Both the position numbers and the translations under genes were made by a program. DNA of 32,712 nucleotides from IMG/VR virus record IMGVR_UViG_3300035698_016814, positions 1 to 32,712 of that record, one strand, 5' to 3'. Origin of the DNA: a virus. Positions 6,021 to 15,026 of the stretch are shown here, piece by piece. Positions within the stretch are counted from its first letter, which is position 1, and each line of letters begins with the position of its first letter. A model generated the notes under the pieces. That model made no database searches. It saw only the letters and a program-made list of their open reading frames with translations, and was not told where the DNA came from.

Positions 6021-6540
6021 GTTTGAAGAGAGAGTTTATGAAGTATTAGATAGAACGCCCAATATGTTATTGCTTAGAATTGACTCTTTGGATATGCCTT
6101 TACTTGAAGAAATAGAGTTTGATAATGTAAGAAAGAAGGTTGGCTCAAGTCACACCTTTAGATTATATGAAAAGTTTGTAAGAAAGATTCGTAAAAATAT
6201 AATTAAAGGTAATGATTATGACGGTGAAGCAATGGCTTGGATTGGGTTAAAGACAATAGAGCAAAAAAGCCCCGTCCTTGTAAGGAAGTTAAAGAAATAT
6301 AAAAAGCCGAGTGGTTTGTTAGTTTATGAACAATGCTACGGAAACAAAGTGGGTTGGTTTATATATATACTTGACAAAGCGTCTTATTTAGATTTTAGCT
6401 ATTTTAGTTTTAATAGGACAATTTCAAGGCATTTAAAGCGTAAAGTTAATCCTATTGGAAACACTATACACAAGGTTATATTCTGGTTTTATGTCTTAAT
6501 GTTAGGCGCATTTAAGGAGAACGAAGGCAAGGTAAGCTAA
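6007..6540 (+). CDS. Hypothetical basic protein (177 aa)
   Basis: Translation probably starts at one of the adjacent ATGs at 6004 or 6007 (MREVKFEERVYEVLDRTPNM) rather than at 5980; GGTGA lies upstream of 6007. The frame overlaps the glutaredoxin-like gene. The product is lysine-rich with alternating strands, and has a hydrophobic C-terminal stretch (VIFWFYVLMLGAF, about 156-168) that may be a membrane or buried helix. I recognise no domain. It sits just before the terminase genes. Confidence 0.5.
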   Translation: MREVKFEERVYEVLDRTPNMLLLRIDSLDMPLLEEIEFDNVRKKVGSSHTFRLYEKFVRKIRKNIIKGNDYDGEAMAWIGLKTIEQKSPVLVRKLKKYKKPSGLLVYEQCYGNKVGWFIYILDKASYLDFSYFSFNRTISRHLKRKVNPIGNTIHKVIFWFYVLMLGAFKENEGKVS

Positions 6541-6595
6541 AATAAAAAGATATTATCTGCAAACTGTTGAAGGTAAAAGTATTGAGGTGATATAA

Positions 6596-6838
6596 ATGGC
6601 AAAGCGCGGAAGGAAGGGGTATGAAGAGGAGCTAAAGAGGCAGAGTTTAATAGACCTTTCTTATACTATCTTAGGTCAGGCGTTAAAGAGTAGCAAGGTT
6701 AGTCCTGGAGATAAACGCAGGATAGCCTTAGAGATTGTTAAGCGAAGGATACCGGCTCGATCTGAACACGATGTAAATGTTAATCTAAAAGAAATATCTA
6801 ATGAGTTCAAGGCGTTGTTTAACATTAAAGAGCTTTAA
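6596..6838 (+). CDS. Putative terminase small subunit
   Basis: The 80-aa product is very basic at the N-terminus (MAKRGRKGYEEELKRQSL) and helical, a size and composition seen in short small-terminase or DNA-binding proteins. It lies six bases before the large terminase gene, the usual place of the small subunit, which recognises the packaging site and stimulates the large subunit (family knowledge). Translation starts behind GAGGTGATATAA. No diagnostic motif is present, so position carries most of the weight. Confidence 0.6.
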   Translation: MAKRGRKGYEEELKRQSLIDLSYTILGQALKSSKVSPGDKRRIALEIVKRRIPARSEHDVNVNLKEISNEFKALFNIKEL

Positions 6839-6844
6839 GTATAT

Positions 6845-8353
6845 ATGAGAATGGTTGAAGATAGTAAAAAGCTCATTGAGACAATGCAGTTGTTTGATAA
6901 GAACACGGGTGAGTATATACCTTTTAAGCTCTGGCAGAGACAAAGTGAACTGCTTGAGTTAATACATAGCGAGAAGAAGATAATACTCTTAAAGAAGCGT
7001 CAGGTTGCAGGCTCACAGCTTACAGGGGCAGACAGCCTGGCACAATGTATGCTCTTAGATAACTTTCTCGTATTGGTTCTTTCTAAAACAGGTGATGATG
7101 CAAAGGAATACTTACGCAGGGTATCGGGTATGTATTACGCCTTGCCTAAAAGTGTCCGCCTTGCAAGCCCTCTTATCGCAGAAGAACACCCGATGGAGAA
7201 GATGGAGTTTAAGAACGGTTCTCGTATACTATCTCTTTCAGCCAGAAAGGGCGCAGGTTATACGGCTGATAGGGTGATTATAGATGAGGCGGCTAAAATC
7301 AATACAAAGACCTCTCATATTACATTAGACGAAGTGTTAAAGAATGTTGAACCGGCTCTTGAAAAAGCGGGGGGGCAGCTTATATTGGTCTCTACTGCCG
7401 AAGGATATGGACAGTTTCAGCAATTATACGCTAAGGGTAAGACGGGAGAGACATCTTGGCGCTCTTTCTTCTTCTCTTGTTGGGACGACCCCACCTTTAT
7501 TAAAGAGAAGAGAGACCAGTTGGTTATTGACCACGGTGAAGACCACGTCAATGAAAACTATCCCAGAACCGATATAGAGGCGTTTTTAGTATCAGGGAAT
7601 TGCAGGTTTAATATAACTTGCCTCAAGTCTATGCAGGAAATCTCTATGAAAGAGGGCGAGAGGTGTTATTTAAGCAAGGTTAAGAAGTCAATTATCTGCC
7701 AGAGAGACCCTAAAGGCATTGTTAGAATATTTAAACACCCTCAAAGGGGAGAGATTTTTACATCGGGGTTTGATATTGCAGAAGGGCTTGAAACGGGAGA
7801 TTATTCTACCGGACAGATATTAAATGCTAAGACATTAGAACAGGTGGCTGAATTACGTTGTCACTACGAACCTAACGTCTTTGCGGAAGAAATATCAAGG
7901 TTATGCACTTATTACCATAGCTGTATGGCAGGAATAGAACGCAATAATCACGGCATAGCGGTCTTGCAGGAGTTAAAGAAGATATATTTTAACCTCTATT
8001 ATATGGAGAGTTTTGCCGAGAATACACAGGTTAGAAAGAGAAAGCTCGGCTGGATTACAAGCTCAAAGACCAAACCTTTAATGGTGGCAGAGGGCGATAA
8101 GATGATTAGAGAGGCGGAGGCATTGGTTCATTCTCCCGATTTAATCTCCGAACTAATGACATTTATCAGGTTTGCAGATGGCACAACGGGAGCTCAAGAC
8201 GGCTCTCACGATGATTTAGTGATAGCATGGTTAATAGCTTTACAGGTGCGTAAGTATGTCCACGCCGAAGAACCTACCAGAGAAGAGATGCATAAAGAGT
8301 TAAAAGCCGATAGGGAATTTGAGAAACAGATTGAAGGTGTAAGGGGGTATTGA
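6845..8353 (+). CDS. terL: Terminase large subunit (packaging ATPase/nuclease)
   Basis: The 502-aa protein has the full two-domain layout. In the ATPase domain, residues 31-59 contain an adenine/Walker A region (WQRQ, then KKRQVAGSQLT), residues 144-150 the Walker B strand VIIDEAA with catalytic Glu, and 179-186 the coupling motif LILVSTAEG. The RNase H-like nuclease domain has GFDIAEG (first metal-binding Asp at 310) and a final HDD at about 455-457 in GSHDDLVIAW. It translocates DNA into the procapsid through the portal and cuts concatemers. No intein is present here, unlike in the portal gene. Its stop overlaps the portal ATG by one base (TGATG). Confidence 0.95.
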   Translation: MRMVEDSKKLIETMQLFDKNTGEYIPFKLWQRQSELLELIHSEKKIILLKKRQVAGSQLTGADSLAQCMLLDNFLVLVLSKTGDDAKEYLRRVSGMYYALPKSVRLASPLIAEEHPMEKMEFKNGSRILSLSARKGAGYTADRVIIDEAAKINTKTSHITLDEVLKNVEPALEKAGGQLILVSTAEGYGQFQQLYAKGKTGETSWRSFFFSCWDDPTFIKEKRDQLVIDHGEDHVNENYPRTDIEAFLVSGNCRFNITCLKSMQEISMKEGERCYLSKVKKSIICQRDPKGIVRIFKHPQRGEIFTSGFDIAEGLETGDYSTGQILNAKTLEQVAELRCHYEPNVFAEEISRLCTYYHSCMAGIERNNHGIAVLQELKKIYFNLYYMESFAENTQVRKRKLGWITSSKTKPLMVAEGDKMIREAEALVHSPDLISELMTFIRFADGTTGAQDGSHDDLVIAWLIALQVRKYVHAEEPTREEMHKELKADREFEKQIEGVRGY

Positions 8354-11334
8354 TGGCTGAATTACTTAATCAGGAAGAACACGCTTTTAAAGAAGAGGAT
8401 TTCACAGCTTTTATTTGTCAAACCATTAAAGAGGCGATAAGTGAGCGCAAGGCATTTGACGCTTTAGTTGATACGTGGTGGAATGACTGGCGCGATATGA
8501 AGAATGAAAAGACTTTCCCTTTTAAAGGGTGTTATTCACCAGATACAGAAGCTTTAACCGATAAGGGCTGGGTTGGAATTGCTGATATTAAATTAACAGA
8601 TAAAGTTTATTCTCGTGCTTTAAATGGGCAAGCGGAGTATATGCCTGTTACTGACACCGTAAAAAACTATTATAAAGAAATGATAGAATTTACAAGCAGA
8701 CCCGCCAATTTATTGGTATCACCAGACCACAATGTGTATCTTGATGATGTTGGTGTGGATAAGATAAAATTTACTAAAGCTAATAAGTTATTAAAAATTA
8801 ACGGAAAGCATTTAAGAATTCCACTAACCTCAACTTGGCAAGGTGAGAAAATTGATAAAATATATGGATTTGATACTCACGATTGGATGAGTTTTCTTGG
8901 TTGGTATATTTCAGAAGGATATTCGAGAATTACTCCAAAGGGAAGGAAAGAAGGAAAGCGTATAGTTAAAAACGAAAGACAGACTTATATTGGTATCAGT
9001 CAATCCCAAAAAACAAATCCTGAAAAATGCAAACAACTTGAGAATTTATTTAATAGGATGAATTTAGAATATAAATATTATACGCAAGAATATCTCGTGA
9101 GAACAAAAGGTTTTCCTAAAGAAGCAATAAAAGAATTGAGAGAACTGGGAAAATGTTCTGATAAGTTTATTCCTCAAAAATATCTTAATTTAGATAAAAA
9201 GTATTTGGTTTGCTTGTTGAATAGTTTAATAGATGGCGATGGTTGTATTTCCCATGGCGGAACAACTTATTATACTACGTCAAAACGATTAGCGGACAAT
9301 ATTCAGGAGTTAGTTCAAAAAGTAGGATTAAGAGCTGTTATTAGGAAGCGCGATAGAAGGGGCAAGGGTGGAACAATCAGAGGGAAGCCCTGCATAACTA
9401 AAAAAATAAGTTATGTGTTGGGAATATTATCTACACGAAATGCAAGGGTTGGAAGATTAAAAAGAAAAATCGTAAAATATAATAACTATGCTTATTGTGT
9501 AACTACTCCATATCATACTTTATATGTCCGCAGGAATGGAATTGCTTGTTGGTGTGGAAATTGCAGTAATTTCTCTGTGCCTATCTCGTCTACTAAAGCC
9601 GATGCTGTTATCCCCCGCATAAGTGAGAGTATATTCGGCATTAACCCGCCTATAGAAGTTAAGGCTATGAATAAAACCGCGGCTCAACACAGAGATACAA
9701 TTAAAGCATTTCTTAACTGGGATTTAGATACCCACCCTGAAATAGCCAAAGAGATATGGTTCTTTATTCAAAACGCTGTTTGGAGTGGCACGGGATTTAC
9801 AAAGAGCTTTATGAATATAGAACGAGAGATGGAACAGAAAGATATTGTGGCTTACATTGTCAATGGAGAGATAGCCAGAGACCCGAATACAGGCAAGAGG
9901 ATAGACGTTACACAGCATAATACAGACTTATTTACACAAGCAAGAGTGCCTTTTGAGATAAGAGAGGACATTGTAGAGAAAAAGCCAGCATGGAAGAAGT
10001 ATAACCCTGATATTCTAACCCTTGATATTAAAGATGTATTATTCCCCTCAAGCTCGGAGTCTATTGAAGACGCTTGGGATAATTCCTTAATTGCGGTGCG
10101 TGTCTGGAGGACAAAGGATTACTTACGCAGACAGCTCAAGGACGATAAGAAAGAGCTTTATAAACGCCTTGATAAGATAAAGATAAAGGGATTAGATGAA
10201 GAACAGGCTAAAGAGGGAGACGATAAGCGGAAAGAACAATTAGCTAAATTTGCCTCAAAGACAAAGAAAGTAGAATGTTTTGAAGTCTATGTTAATTATG
10301 ATGTTGACGGTGATGGGCTTGAAGAAAAGGTGGTTGCTATCGTTAATGTTCAGCAGGATTTATTGTTTGGCTGGGAGAAATATCCATACAAGCACGGCAG
10401 ATGCCCGATTATTCCAGGATATATTAAACCTTTACATAATCACCCTTTCGGTGTAGGCATACCTGAAATGCTTTATGATACAAAGGGAGAGATAGACGCT
10501 GTTCATAATCAGCGTGTAGACAGAGGCTCATACTACAACGAACCTATCTTAATGCACACTAAAGCAAGCGGTTATAATCCGGCTATTCATAAAAGAGGTG
10601 TAGGCAGGCATTGGAGGTTAAAAGATATAAGCGAAGGTTCTATTAGATTTACCCAGCCTCCTAAATATGAAGGCGAGTCAAAAGAAGAAGAGATTATCTT
10701 ACAAAACTATGCCCAGCAGAGAAGCAATGTCAGTGATTACAACGTCGGCTCAGAGTCGGAGACGAATAAAAAGCCTACTGCGACAGGCATTATGGCATTG
10801 ATTAAAGAGAGCAATATCGGCTTTAGGAACTTTACCAAGTGGATTTCACTAAGCGTGGCGGAGATATTCAGACAGAGATTTGCATTATATCAGCAGTATT
10901 GGGGTCAGGCTTCCGATGAGGAAGTAAAGTCTTGGGTTGAGCAAATTCTTGATATACCGGATAACCCTTTAAGTGTAGATAACTTTGACGCTATAAATCA
11001 GCAGTTTAACATTGTGATGACGGCTACAAAAGATGATATTAACGTTGAGCTTACAAAGGCACAGCTTATCTACGATGTCTCTATGAACCACCCTCTTTTT
11101 CAGCAAGTGCCGACAAAGACAAGAGACGCTATTATAGAGCTGTTTAGAAAGGCTGGTATACAAAACCCCGAGAGCCTTGTGCCGACAGTTGAGGAGATAA
11201 AGAATTGGCAGGCAGAGGTGCAGGCGGAAGCCTTACGTATGGTTGAGCAGGAGAAGGCTCAGGCTAATGTAGAAGAAGCGGAGAAAAAGGGATTTGATAC
11301 TGAAATGTTAAGACAGGAGGCAAGCAAAGAATGA
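8353..11334 (+). CDS. Portal protein interrupted by an intein
   Basis: The frame encodes 993 aa from the ATG at 8353. After removal of a 344-aa intein (residues 60-403) the extein is about 649 aa, a normal portal length. The extein junction reads FPFKG followed by CSNFSVPISSTKADAVIPRI, the familiar conserved N-terminal stretch of portal proteins (FPW-x-G-x-SN-x-x-VP...). Later parts match the portal family, including the segment around NQRVDRGSYYNEP and a helical C-terminus with a Glu/Ala-rich tail. The portal forms the dodecameric ring at one capsid vertex for DNA entry and exit. It sits between the terminase and scaffold genes. Correct splicing is needed for function because the insertion is in a conserved core region. 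Confidence 0.9.
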   Translation: MAELLNQEEHAFKEEDFTAFICQTIKEAISERKAFDALVDTWWNDWRDMKNEKTFPFKGCYSPDTEALTDKGWVGIADIKLTDKVYSRALNGQAEYMPVTDTVKNYYKEMIEFTSRPANLLVSPDHNVYLDDVGVDKIKFTKANKLLKINGKHLRIPLTSTWQGEKIDKIYGFDTHDWMSFLGWYISEGYSRITPKGRKEGKRIVKNERQTYIGISQSQKTNPEKCKQLENLFNRMNLEYKYYTQEYLVRTKGFPKEAIKELRELGKCSDKFIPQKYLNLDKKYLVCLLNSLIDGDGCISHGGTTYYTTSKRLADNIQELVQKVGLRAVIRKRDRRGKGGTIRGKPCITKKISYVLGILSTRNARVGRLKRKIVKYNNYAYCVTTPYHTLYVRRNGIACWCGNCSNFSVPISSTKADAVIPRISESIFGINPPIEVKAMNKTAAQHRDTIKAFLNWDLDTHPEIAKEIWFFIQNAVWSGTGFTKSFMNIEREMEQKDIVAYIVNGEIARDPNTGKRIDVTQHNTDLFTQARVPFEIREDIVEKKPAWKKYNPDILTLDIKDVLFPSSSESIEDAWDNSLIAVRVWRTKDYLRRQLKDDKKELYKRLDKIKIKGLDEEQAKEGDDKRKEQLAKFASKTKKVECFEVYVNYDVDGDGLEEKVVAIVNVQQDLLFGWEKYPYKHGRCPIIPGYIKPLHNHPFGVGIPEMLYDTKGEIDAVHNQRVDRGSYYNEPILMHTKASGYNPAIHKRGVGRHWRLKDISEGSIRFTQPPKYEGESKEEEIILQNYAQQRSNVSDYNVGSESETNKKPTATGIMALIKESNIGFRNFTKWISLSVAEIFRQRFALYQQYWGQASDEEVKSWVEQILDIPDNPLSVDNFDAINQQFNIVMTATKDDINVELTKAQLIYDVSMNHPLFQQVPTKTRDAIIELFRKAGIQNPESLVPTVEEIKNWQAEVQAEALRMVEQEKAQANVEEAEKKGFDTEMLRQEASKE
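8530..9561 (+). mobile_element. Intein with LAGLIDADG homing endonuclease in portal
   Basis: The intein is 344 codons in frame. It starts with Cys (CYSPDTEALTDKGWVGI, block A) and has a block B histidine in SPDHNVY (intein residue 67). It carries two LAGLIDADG motifs, FLGWYISEG (122-130) and LNSLIDGDG (230-238), with acidic residues at E129 and D237. Near the end is block F (VTTPYHTLYV) and block G ending WCGN, followed by extein Cys. The terminal Asn and the +1 Cys are intact. The penultimate residue is Gly, not the usual His. All splicing and nuclease motifs look preserved, so it is probably active. Confidence 0.92.
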
Positions 11335-11657
11335 AAGATAAAAAGTTGTCTCAAGAAAATAAAGATTTTCGTATAGAAAGAGCAGTAGGCATAAGCAAAC
11401 TCTTGAAAGAGAGAGGTTATAAGATTTTACAGGAAGAGTGGGAGAGAATTAAAGAGGAAGCGTTTAAGGCTTTAATCAACGAGAGCCTTGCGAAAGATGA
11501 GTTAAGGGCGGCACAAATGATTTATAACCAGATATGCGAGTGGATAGATTTACCAAGTAATATCATCAAAGAGGGTAAAGAGGTCTCACACGAGGAAGAA
11601 AGAACTACTTTTAGGTCTATAAAAGAGAATATGGCATTTTTAGGGAGGAGATATTAG
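11331..11657 (+). CDS. Hypothetical helical protein (108 aa)
   Basis: The ATG overlaps the portal stop (ATGA) and AGGAGG lies about ten bases upstream. The product is charged and almost entirely helical, beginning MKDKKLSQENKDFRIERAVG, with no signal peptide or cysteine cluster. Its place between portal and scaffold suggests a head-assembly accessory or packaging-related role, but no family is recognised. Confidence 0.6.
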   Translation: MKDKKLSQENKDFRIERAVGISKLLKERGYKILQEEWERIKEEAFKALINESLAKDELRAAQMIYNQICEWIDLPSNIIKEGKEVSHEEERTTFRSIKENMAFLGRRY

Positions 11658-11658
11658 C

Positions 11659-11829
11659 TTGAATGGAAAGCAGTCGAAGAAGTTAAGAAAAGTCTTTTAT
11701 GGTGAGCAGTATCCTAAAGACTTTAGGCAGTATAAGAGATTTGATGACGGCGAGATAAGAGCAGACAGTATTAGACAGATGTATCAGAAGGCTAAACAGA
11801 AGATTATCAAAGGAGGTGTTGTCGGATAA
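11659..11829 (+). CDS. Small basic protein with TTG start (56 aa)
   Basis: A TTG at 11659 lies downstream of AGGGAGGAG, which is in the end of the previous gene, and opens a 56-codon frame starting MNGKQSKKLRKVFYGEQYPK. It is highly basic and rich in aromatic and glutamine residues. Reading-frame integrity, ribosome binding site and context between head genes favour a real gene, but the TTG start lowers certainty. No domain is recognised. Confidence 0.55.
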   Translation: MNGKQSKKLRKVFYGEQYPKDFRQYKRFDDGEIRADSIRQMYQKAKQKIIKGGVVG

Positions 11830-11946
11830 TAGATTTTATTTTAAATAATACTTGAACAAAAACTATAGCAGTTACCCTTTATTTGTATTAAAGGAATTGC
11901 AAATTTGGGTACTCCCGCAAGGGAACTCAAGGAGGAGAGAGGTAAG

Positions 11947-12819
11947 ATGGACGAAGAAAAACAGCAGTTGGGAATTGATGATACCGGCGATGAGCCAGTT
12001 ATTGATTTAAGAGCTACACCACTTGTGGAAGAAGAGCCACAAAAAGAAACAGAAGGAACAGAAGAAGTAGAAGGAAAAGAAGAAGTAGAAGGAAAAGAGG
12101 GAGAAGAAGGAAAAGAAGAAGGCGATAAGGAAAATTGGGAAGAAAGATATAAGAACCTACAATCTTTTAGCGACAAGAAAATCTCTGACTTACAGAGATA
12201 TGAAAGGTTGGTCAGCCCGTTTGGTAAGCATATTAAAGAGGCTGGCGGAGGCGAGCTTACGTTTGAATTTCCAGAGACTTCCAAAAAGCCAGAAGATGCC
12301 CCTCAACCGCCCACAGATGAAGATTGGGATACTAATCCGAAGGAAGCGGCTGAAAAACTCGTAAACTATAAAGAACACTTGAGAGACCAGAAGTTAAACG
12401 AGAACAGGGTTAAAGAGCATAATGCCGAAGTGGCAACGAAAGCGGAAGAAGACTATAAATCAAAAAGAGAGGATACTTGGAAAAAAACACAGGAGATGTT
12501 TCCTGATGTTACCAATCAAGACAGTGCTTTGTTTAAGAGAGCAACCGCTATCTTGAACGAAGACCCGAAGTTGGCACTAAGCCCTTTTTGTGATTTAAGA
12601 GCCGTTAAAGAAGCCGCTTACGATTTAGGCATTAAGTCGGTTAATCCTGATAAGCCAGTTAAGCCTAAAAGTAAGGATAATGCCAGTTACATCATCGGAG
12701 GTAAGGGTGGAAGCGCTGGTTCAAAGGGTAAAGCTGACATGAGTGATGATGATTTCTATAAATTGCCTGATGAACAGCAAAGAGAGATTATGCGAAAGCA
12801 GGTCTTGGATAAAACTTAA
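11947..12819 (+). CDS. Putative scaffolding protein
   Basis: The ATG at 11947 is preferred to the upstream TTG at 11905 because GGAGGAGAGAGG precedes it. The 290-aa product has an extremely acidic N-terminal third (Glu/Gly-rich, residues about 20-60), then predicted coiled coil (NWEERYKNLQSFSDKKISDL), a Pro-rich stretch and a lysine-rich C-terminal region ending REIMRKQVLDKT. This acidic, helical composition and the position immediately before the major capsid gene are typical of phage scaffolding proteins, which direct capsid assembly and then leave. A basic C-terminal helix is the usual capsid-binding part. There is no protease motif. The 117-bp stretch before it (11830-11946) is noncoding and shows only a weak TCCC-GCAA-GGGA hairpin. 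Confidence 0.7.
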   Translation: MDEEKQQLGIDDTGDEPVIDLRATPLVEEEPQKETEGTEEVEGKEEVEGKEGEEGKEEGDKENWEERYKNLQSFSDKKISDLQRYERLVSPFGKHIKEAGGGELTFEFPETSKKPEDAPQPPTDEDWDTNPKEAAEKLVNYKEHLRDQKLNENRVKEHNAEVATKAEEDYKSKREDTWKKTQEMFPDVTNQDSALFKRATAILNEDPKLALSPFCDLRAVKEAAYDLGIKSVNPDKPVKPKSKDNASYIIGGKGGSAGSKGKADMSDDDFYKLPDEQQREIMRKQVLDKT

Positions 12820-12843
12820 CATAGTAATAAGGAGTAAATAAGA

Positions 12844-14118
12844 ATGGCTACTTATTTAAATGCAATGGAAAAAGCTGATGTAGTTAATCTTATACCAGAA
12901 CTATGGGCTAAAAAAATCAGGCAAGATGCCGAATATAAAGCTTTCTGGGATAGATTTGAAGGTGCTGAAGGTTCAAGAAAACCTCTGATTAAAAGAAATG
13001 ATTTTATGAAAGAGGCTGGAGACACCGTTCATATCAATGTCCAGAGTAGGCTTAGAAATGCTGGCGTTACTGGCGAAACTACCTTAAAGGGAAGTGAAGG
13101 TAAACTAACCTTTGGGCAGTTTGATGTGACCGTTGACTGGATAAGAAATGCTGTCAGTTTTAATAAGAAAGCAAAGAAAGAGTCGCTACTTGATTTAATT
13201 ATAGCTTCAAACGGAGCTCTTTCAGATTGGTTGGCACAGGAAAAAGACTCTGATACGTTTAAAGAGGTTCTTTCTACGGCCTCGCCTGATACATTGTTTG
13301 CTGGCGATGCAATAGGAAGGACAACTTTGGATGCGGGTTGCGGATTCGGCACAACTGAAATAGATAGGATGAGACTTGCTCTTATTCGTAAAAGAGCACT
13401 TCCTATTAGTATTATGCGTGATGGGAAAAATCAAATTCCTATTTACGGTATAGCTATTTCAGAGATAGACGAATACAATCTTAAAGCAGATGCGGTTTGG
13501 GTAAAGCGTAATTGCGAAGCCCTCGTTAGAGGAGACAGTAATCCTCTAATAAGTGGTGCTTTAGGTATGTTTAATGGTTGCCTTATATATCCTCATTATG
13601 GAATGGCAGGAAACCAAGGCACACCGTTGCGTCCGGAAGCAAGTGTGTATGGAGTTCACACGGCTATTGTAACGACAATTACCGTAGGTGATAGCACAGA
13701 TGGTGTTGATTACACGAGATACTTTGATGATGATGGCACGATTGCTATAATCGACTCATCTGGACAGAAAGAGTTTGTGACCTATACCGGCAAGGAGCTT
13801 TATTCCTTTACGGGTTGCACAAGGGGAGCAATTTACGGTTCTGACGGTGCGGCAGACGGTGCGATTAATTACACAGGCACGGAGATAATCACACAGGTGA
13901 ACCACCTTACCAAGCAGATAGGTTTTGGTGCTGAAATATGTGCCAGAAGCTGGGCATTGTATCCTACTCCGACTACGGAAGTTGAGGATTATGGATTCGA
14001 GCTTGGTATCGGTGTAGAAGCAGTTTGGGGAAACAAGGCGATTGAAGACTCTGCTGGCGCAAATCCTAACTACTTGATTATGGAGTCTTATGCCGCTAAC
14101 CCAAATAGGGGGTATTAA
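12844..14118 (+). CDS. Major capsid protein, N4-gp56 family type
   Basis: The 424-aa product starts MATYLNAMEKADVVNLIPEL and continues with ELWAKKIRQDAEY and GDTVHINVQSRLR, a signature that I recognise as the N4-gp56 (DUF4043-like) major capsid family, which has the HK97 fold. Residues about 267-349 look like an inserted beta-domain (TVGDST, KEFVTYTG, FTGCTRGAIYG) rather than part of the core fold. It would form the capsid shell. A ribosome binding site AAGGAG precedes the start. It directly follows the scaffold-like gene and precedes a signal-peptide-bearing gene. Confidence 0.85.
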   Translation: MATYLNAMEKADVVNLIPELWAKKIRQDAEYKAFWDRFEGAEGSRKPLIKRNDFMKEAGDTVHINVQSRLRNAGVTGETTLKGSEGKLTFGQFDVTVDWIRNAVSFNKKAKKESLLDLIIASNGALSDWLAQEKDSDTFKEVLSTASPDTLFAGDAIGRTTLDAGCGFGTTEIDRMRLALIRKRALPISIMRDGKNQIPIYGIAISEIDEYNLKADAVWVKRNCEALVRGDSNPLISGALGMFNGCLIYPHYGMAGNQGTPLRPEASVYGVHTAIVTTITVGDSTDGVDYTRYFDDDGTIAIIDSSGQKEFVTYTGKELYSFTGCTRGAIYGSDGAADGAINYTGTEIITQVNHLTKQIGFGAEICARSWALYPTPTTEVEDYGFELGIGVEAVWGNKAIEDSAGANPNYLIMESYAANPNRGY

Positions 14119-14119
14119 A

Positions 14120-14608
14120 ATGAATAAATTTAAAATTAGACCAATTTTTATCGGTCTGTTCGTTTTGACCCTCTGCACCTATGCTTGGGCTGATAATGCA
14201 AGTAGATTGGATTATCACAACAATGTTCCAACGGCGGTTGCTATTGGTGACGGCTCAAGTGGCGACCTTGTTGAGGTTGACTCTTGTGGAGCAATGAAAG
14301 TTTACTTGAATCAAATTCACGGAGCAAACGGAACAAGTATAATCAACGCTGATACACAACTTAAAGCTTCTCAAGGAACTGTTTATGCCATCATGGTAAC
14401 AACTGATGGCGTAACAAGTGGCGATACCTTGCATATTGAAAATGATGCCGATGGTGGCGATGGCTGTCCGCTTATAAGTTTTACCTTTGGTGAAACTGAC
14501 CAAGTGTATATGTTTATGCCGTCAATGGGTGTTAATTTTAGTGAAGGTATTTACTTTGAGTTTGATATAAGTGGTGGAACTTGTGATACAACTACCGTTT
14601 GGAGATAA
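14120..14608 (+). CDS. Signal-peptide-bearing protein next to capsid gene
   Basis: The ATG at 14120 follows GGGGGTATTAAA; the longer frame from 14090 is not used. Residues 1-24 are a classic signal peptide (basic MNKFKIR, hydrophobic core, cleavage after YAWA). The remaining 138 aa are beta-rich with Gly, Asp and Thr repeats and four Cys residues (including DSCGAM and SGGTCDTTTV). By position it would be a capsid decoration or head-fibre protein, but the signal peptide would send it out of the cytoplasm where heads assemble. Either it is an exported accessory protein or the N-terminus does something else. No family is recognised. Confidence 0.6.
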   Translation: MNKFKIRPIFIGLFVLTLCTYAWADNASRLDYHNNVPTAVAIGDGSSGDLVEVDSCGAMKVYLNQIHGANGTSIINADTQLKASQGTVYAIMVTTDGVTSGDTLHIENDADGGDGCPLISFTFGETDQVYMFMPSMGVNFSEGIYFEFDISGGTCDTTTVWR

Positions 14609-14618
14609 ATAAAAACAT

Positions 14619-14650
14619 AAGAGGAGGTATGGTTAGCCCTGCCTCCTCTT
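14619..14650 (+). terminator. Strong hairpin between structural genes
   Basis: AAGAGGAGG (14619-14627) pairs perfectly with CCTCCTCTT (14642-14650), extended by one T-G and one A-T pair, around a short loop. No T-run follows, so it is not a textbook intrinsic terminator. It could be a partial terminator, an mRNA stability element, or a structure that hides a Shine-Dalgarno-like AGGAGG. The next gene has its own GGGGG ribosome binding site. Confidence 0.4.
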
Positions 14651-14662
14651 GGGGGATAAAAT

Positions 14663-15016
14663 ATGTTATTGCACTATACAGGAAGTAGACCTTTTACTTG
14701 TCACGACTTTAGGCATAAAAGATTTATCTTTGATAAGAAGAATTATTTTGTCTGTGATGTAATTGATAAAGAAGGTGCGGGAATGCTTATTGAAACAGGA
14801 GAGTATATGCCTGTAACCGAAGATGATGTCAGGGAAATTAAAGAGAAGGCTAAGAAGAGAGATGATTTTCTTTCAGGTAACAAAGAAGAAAAGATAGAAA
14901 AGCCTAAAGAGATTAAAGTTATTGAAGAGCCGAAAGAAGAAGAAACGGAAGAAATAAAATCAGTAGAAGAACCTAAAAAGAAAAAGAAATCTAAATCTAA
15001 AAAGTCAGCAAAGTAG
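14663..15016 (+). CDS. Hypothetical protein with acidic/lysine tail (117 aa)
   Basis: The start follows GGGGGATAAAAT. Residues 1-60 form a compact domain (HYTGSRPFTCHDFRHKRFIF onward) that resembles short proteins between capsid and adaptor genes of other phages, without a name. Residues 65-117 are a low-complexity tail of Glu, Lys and Pro ending in KKKKKSKSKKSAK, probably disordered and possibly DNA- or capsid-binding. It is followed ten bases later by the homing endonuclease gene. Confidence 0.6.
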   Translation: MLLHYTGSRPFTCHDFRHKRFIFDKKNYFVCDVIDKEGAGMLIETGEYMPVTEDDVREIKEKAKKRDDFLSGNKEEKIEKPKEIKVIEEPKEEETEEIKSVEEPKKKKKSKSKKSAK

Positions 15017-15026
15017 GTGATAAGAT

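Noticed and set aside
11841-12284. Minus-strand Ser/Pro-rich frame
   Set aside because: It is the antisense of the acidic Glu-rich scaffold gene; the Ser/Pro bias follows from complementing GAA/GGA codons.
14629-14688. Short leader peptide from the ATG in the 14619-14650 hairpin
   Set aside because: The AGGAGG lies only one base before this ATG, too close to act, and the frame overlaps the next gene.
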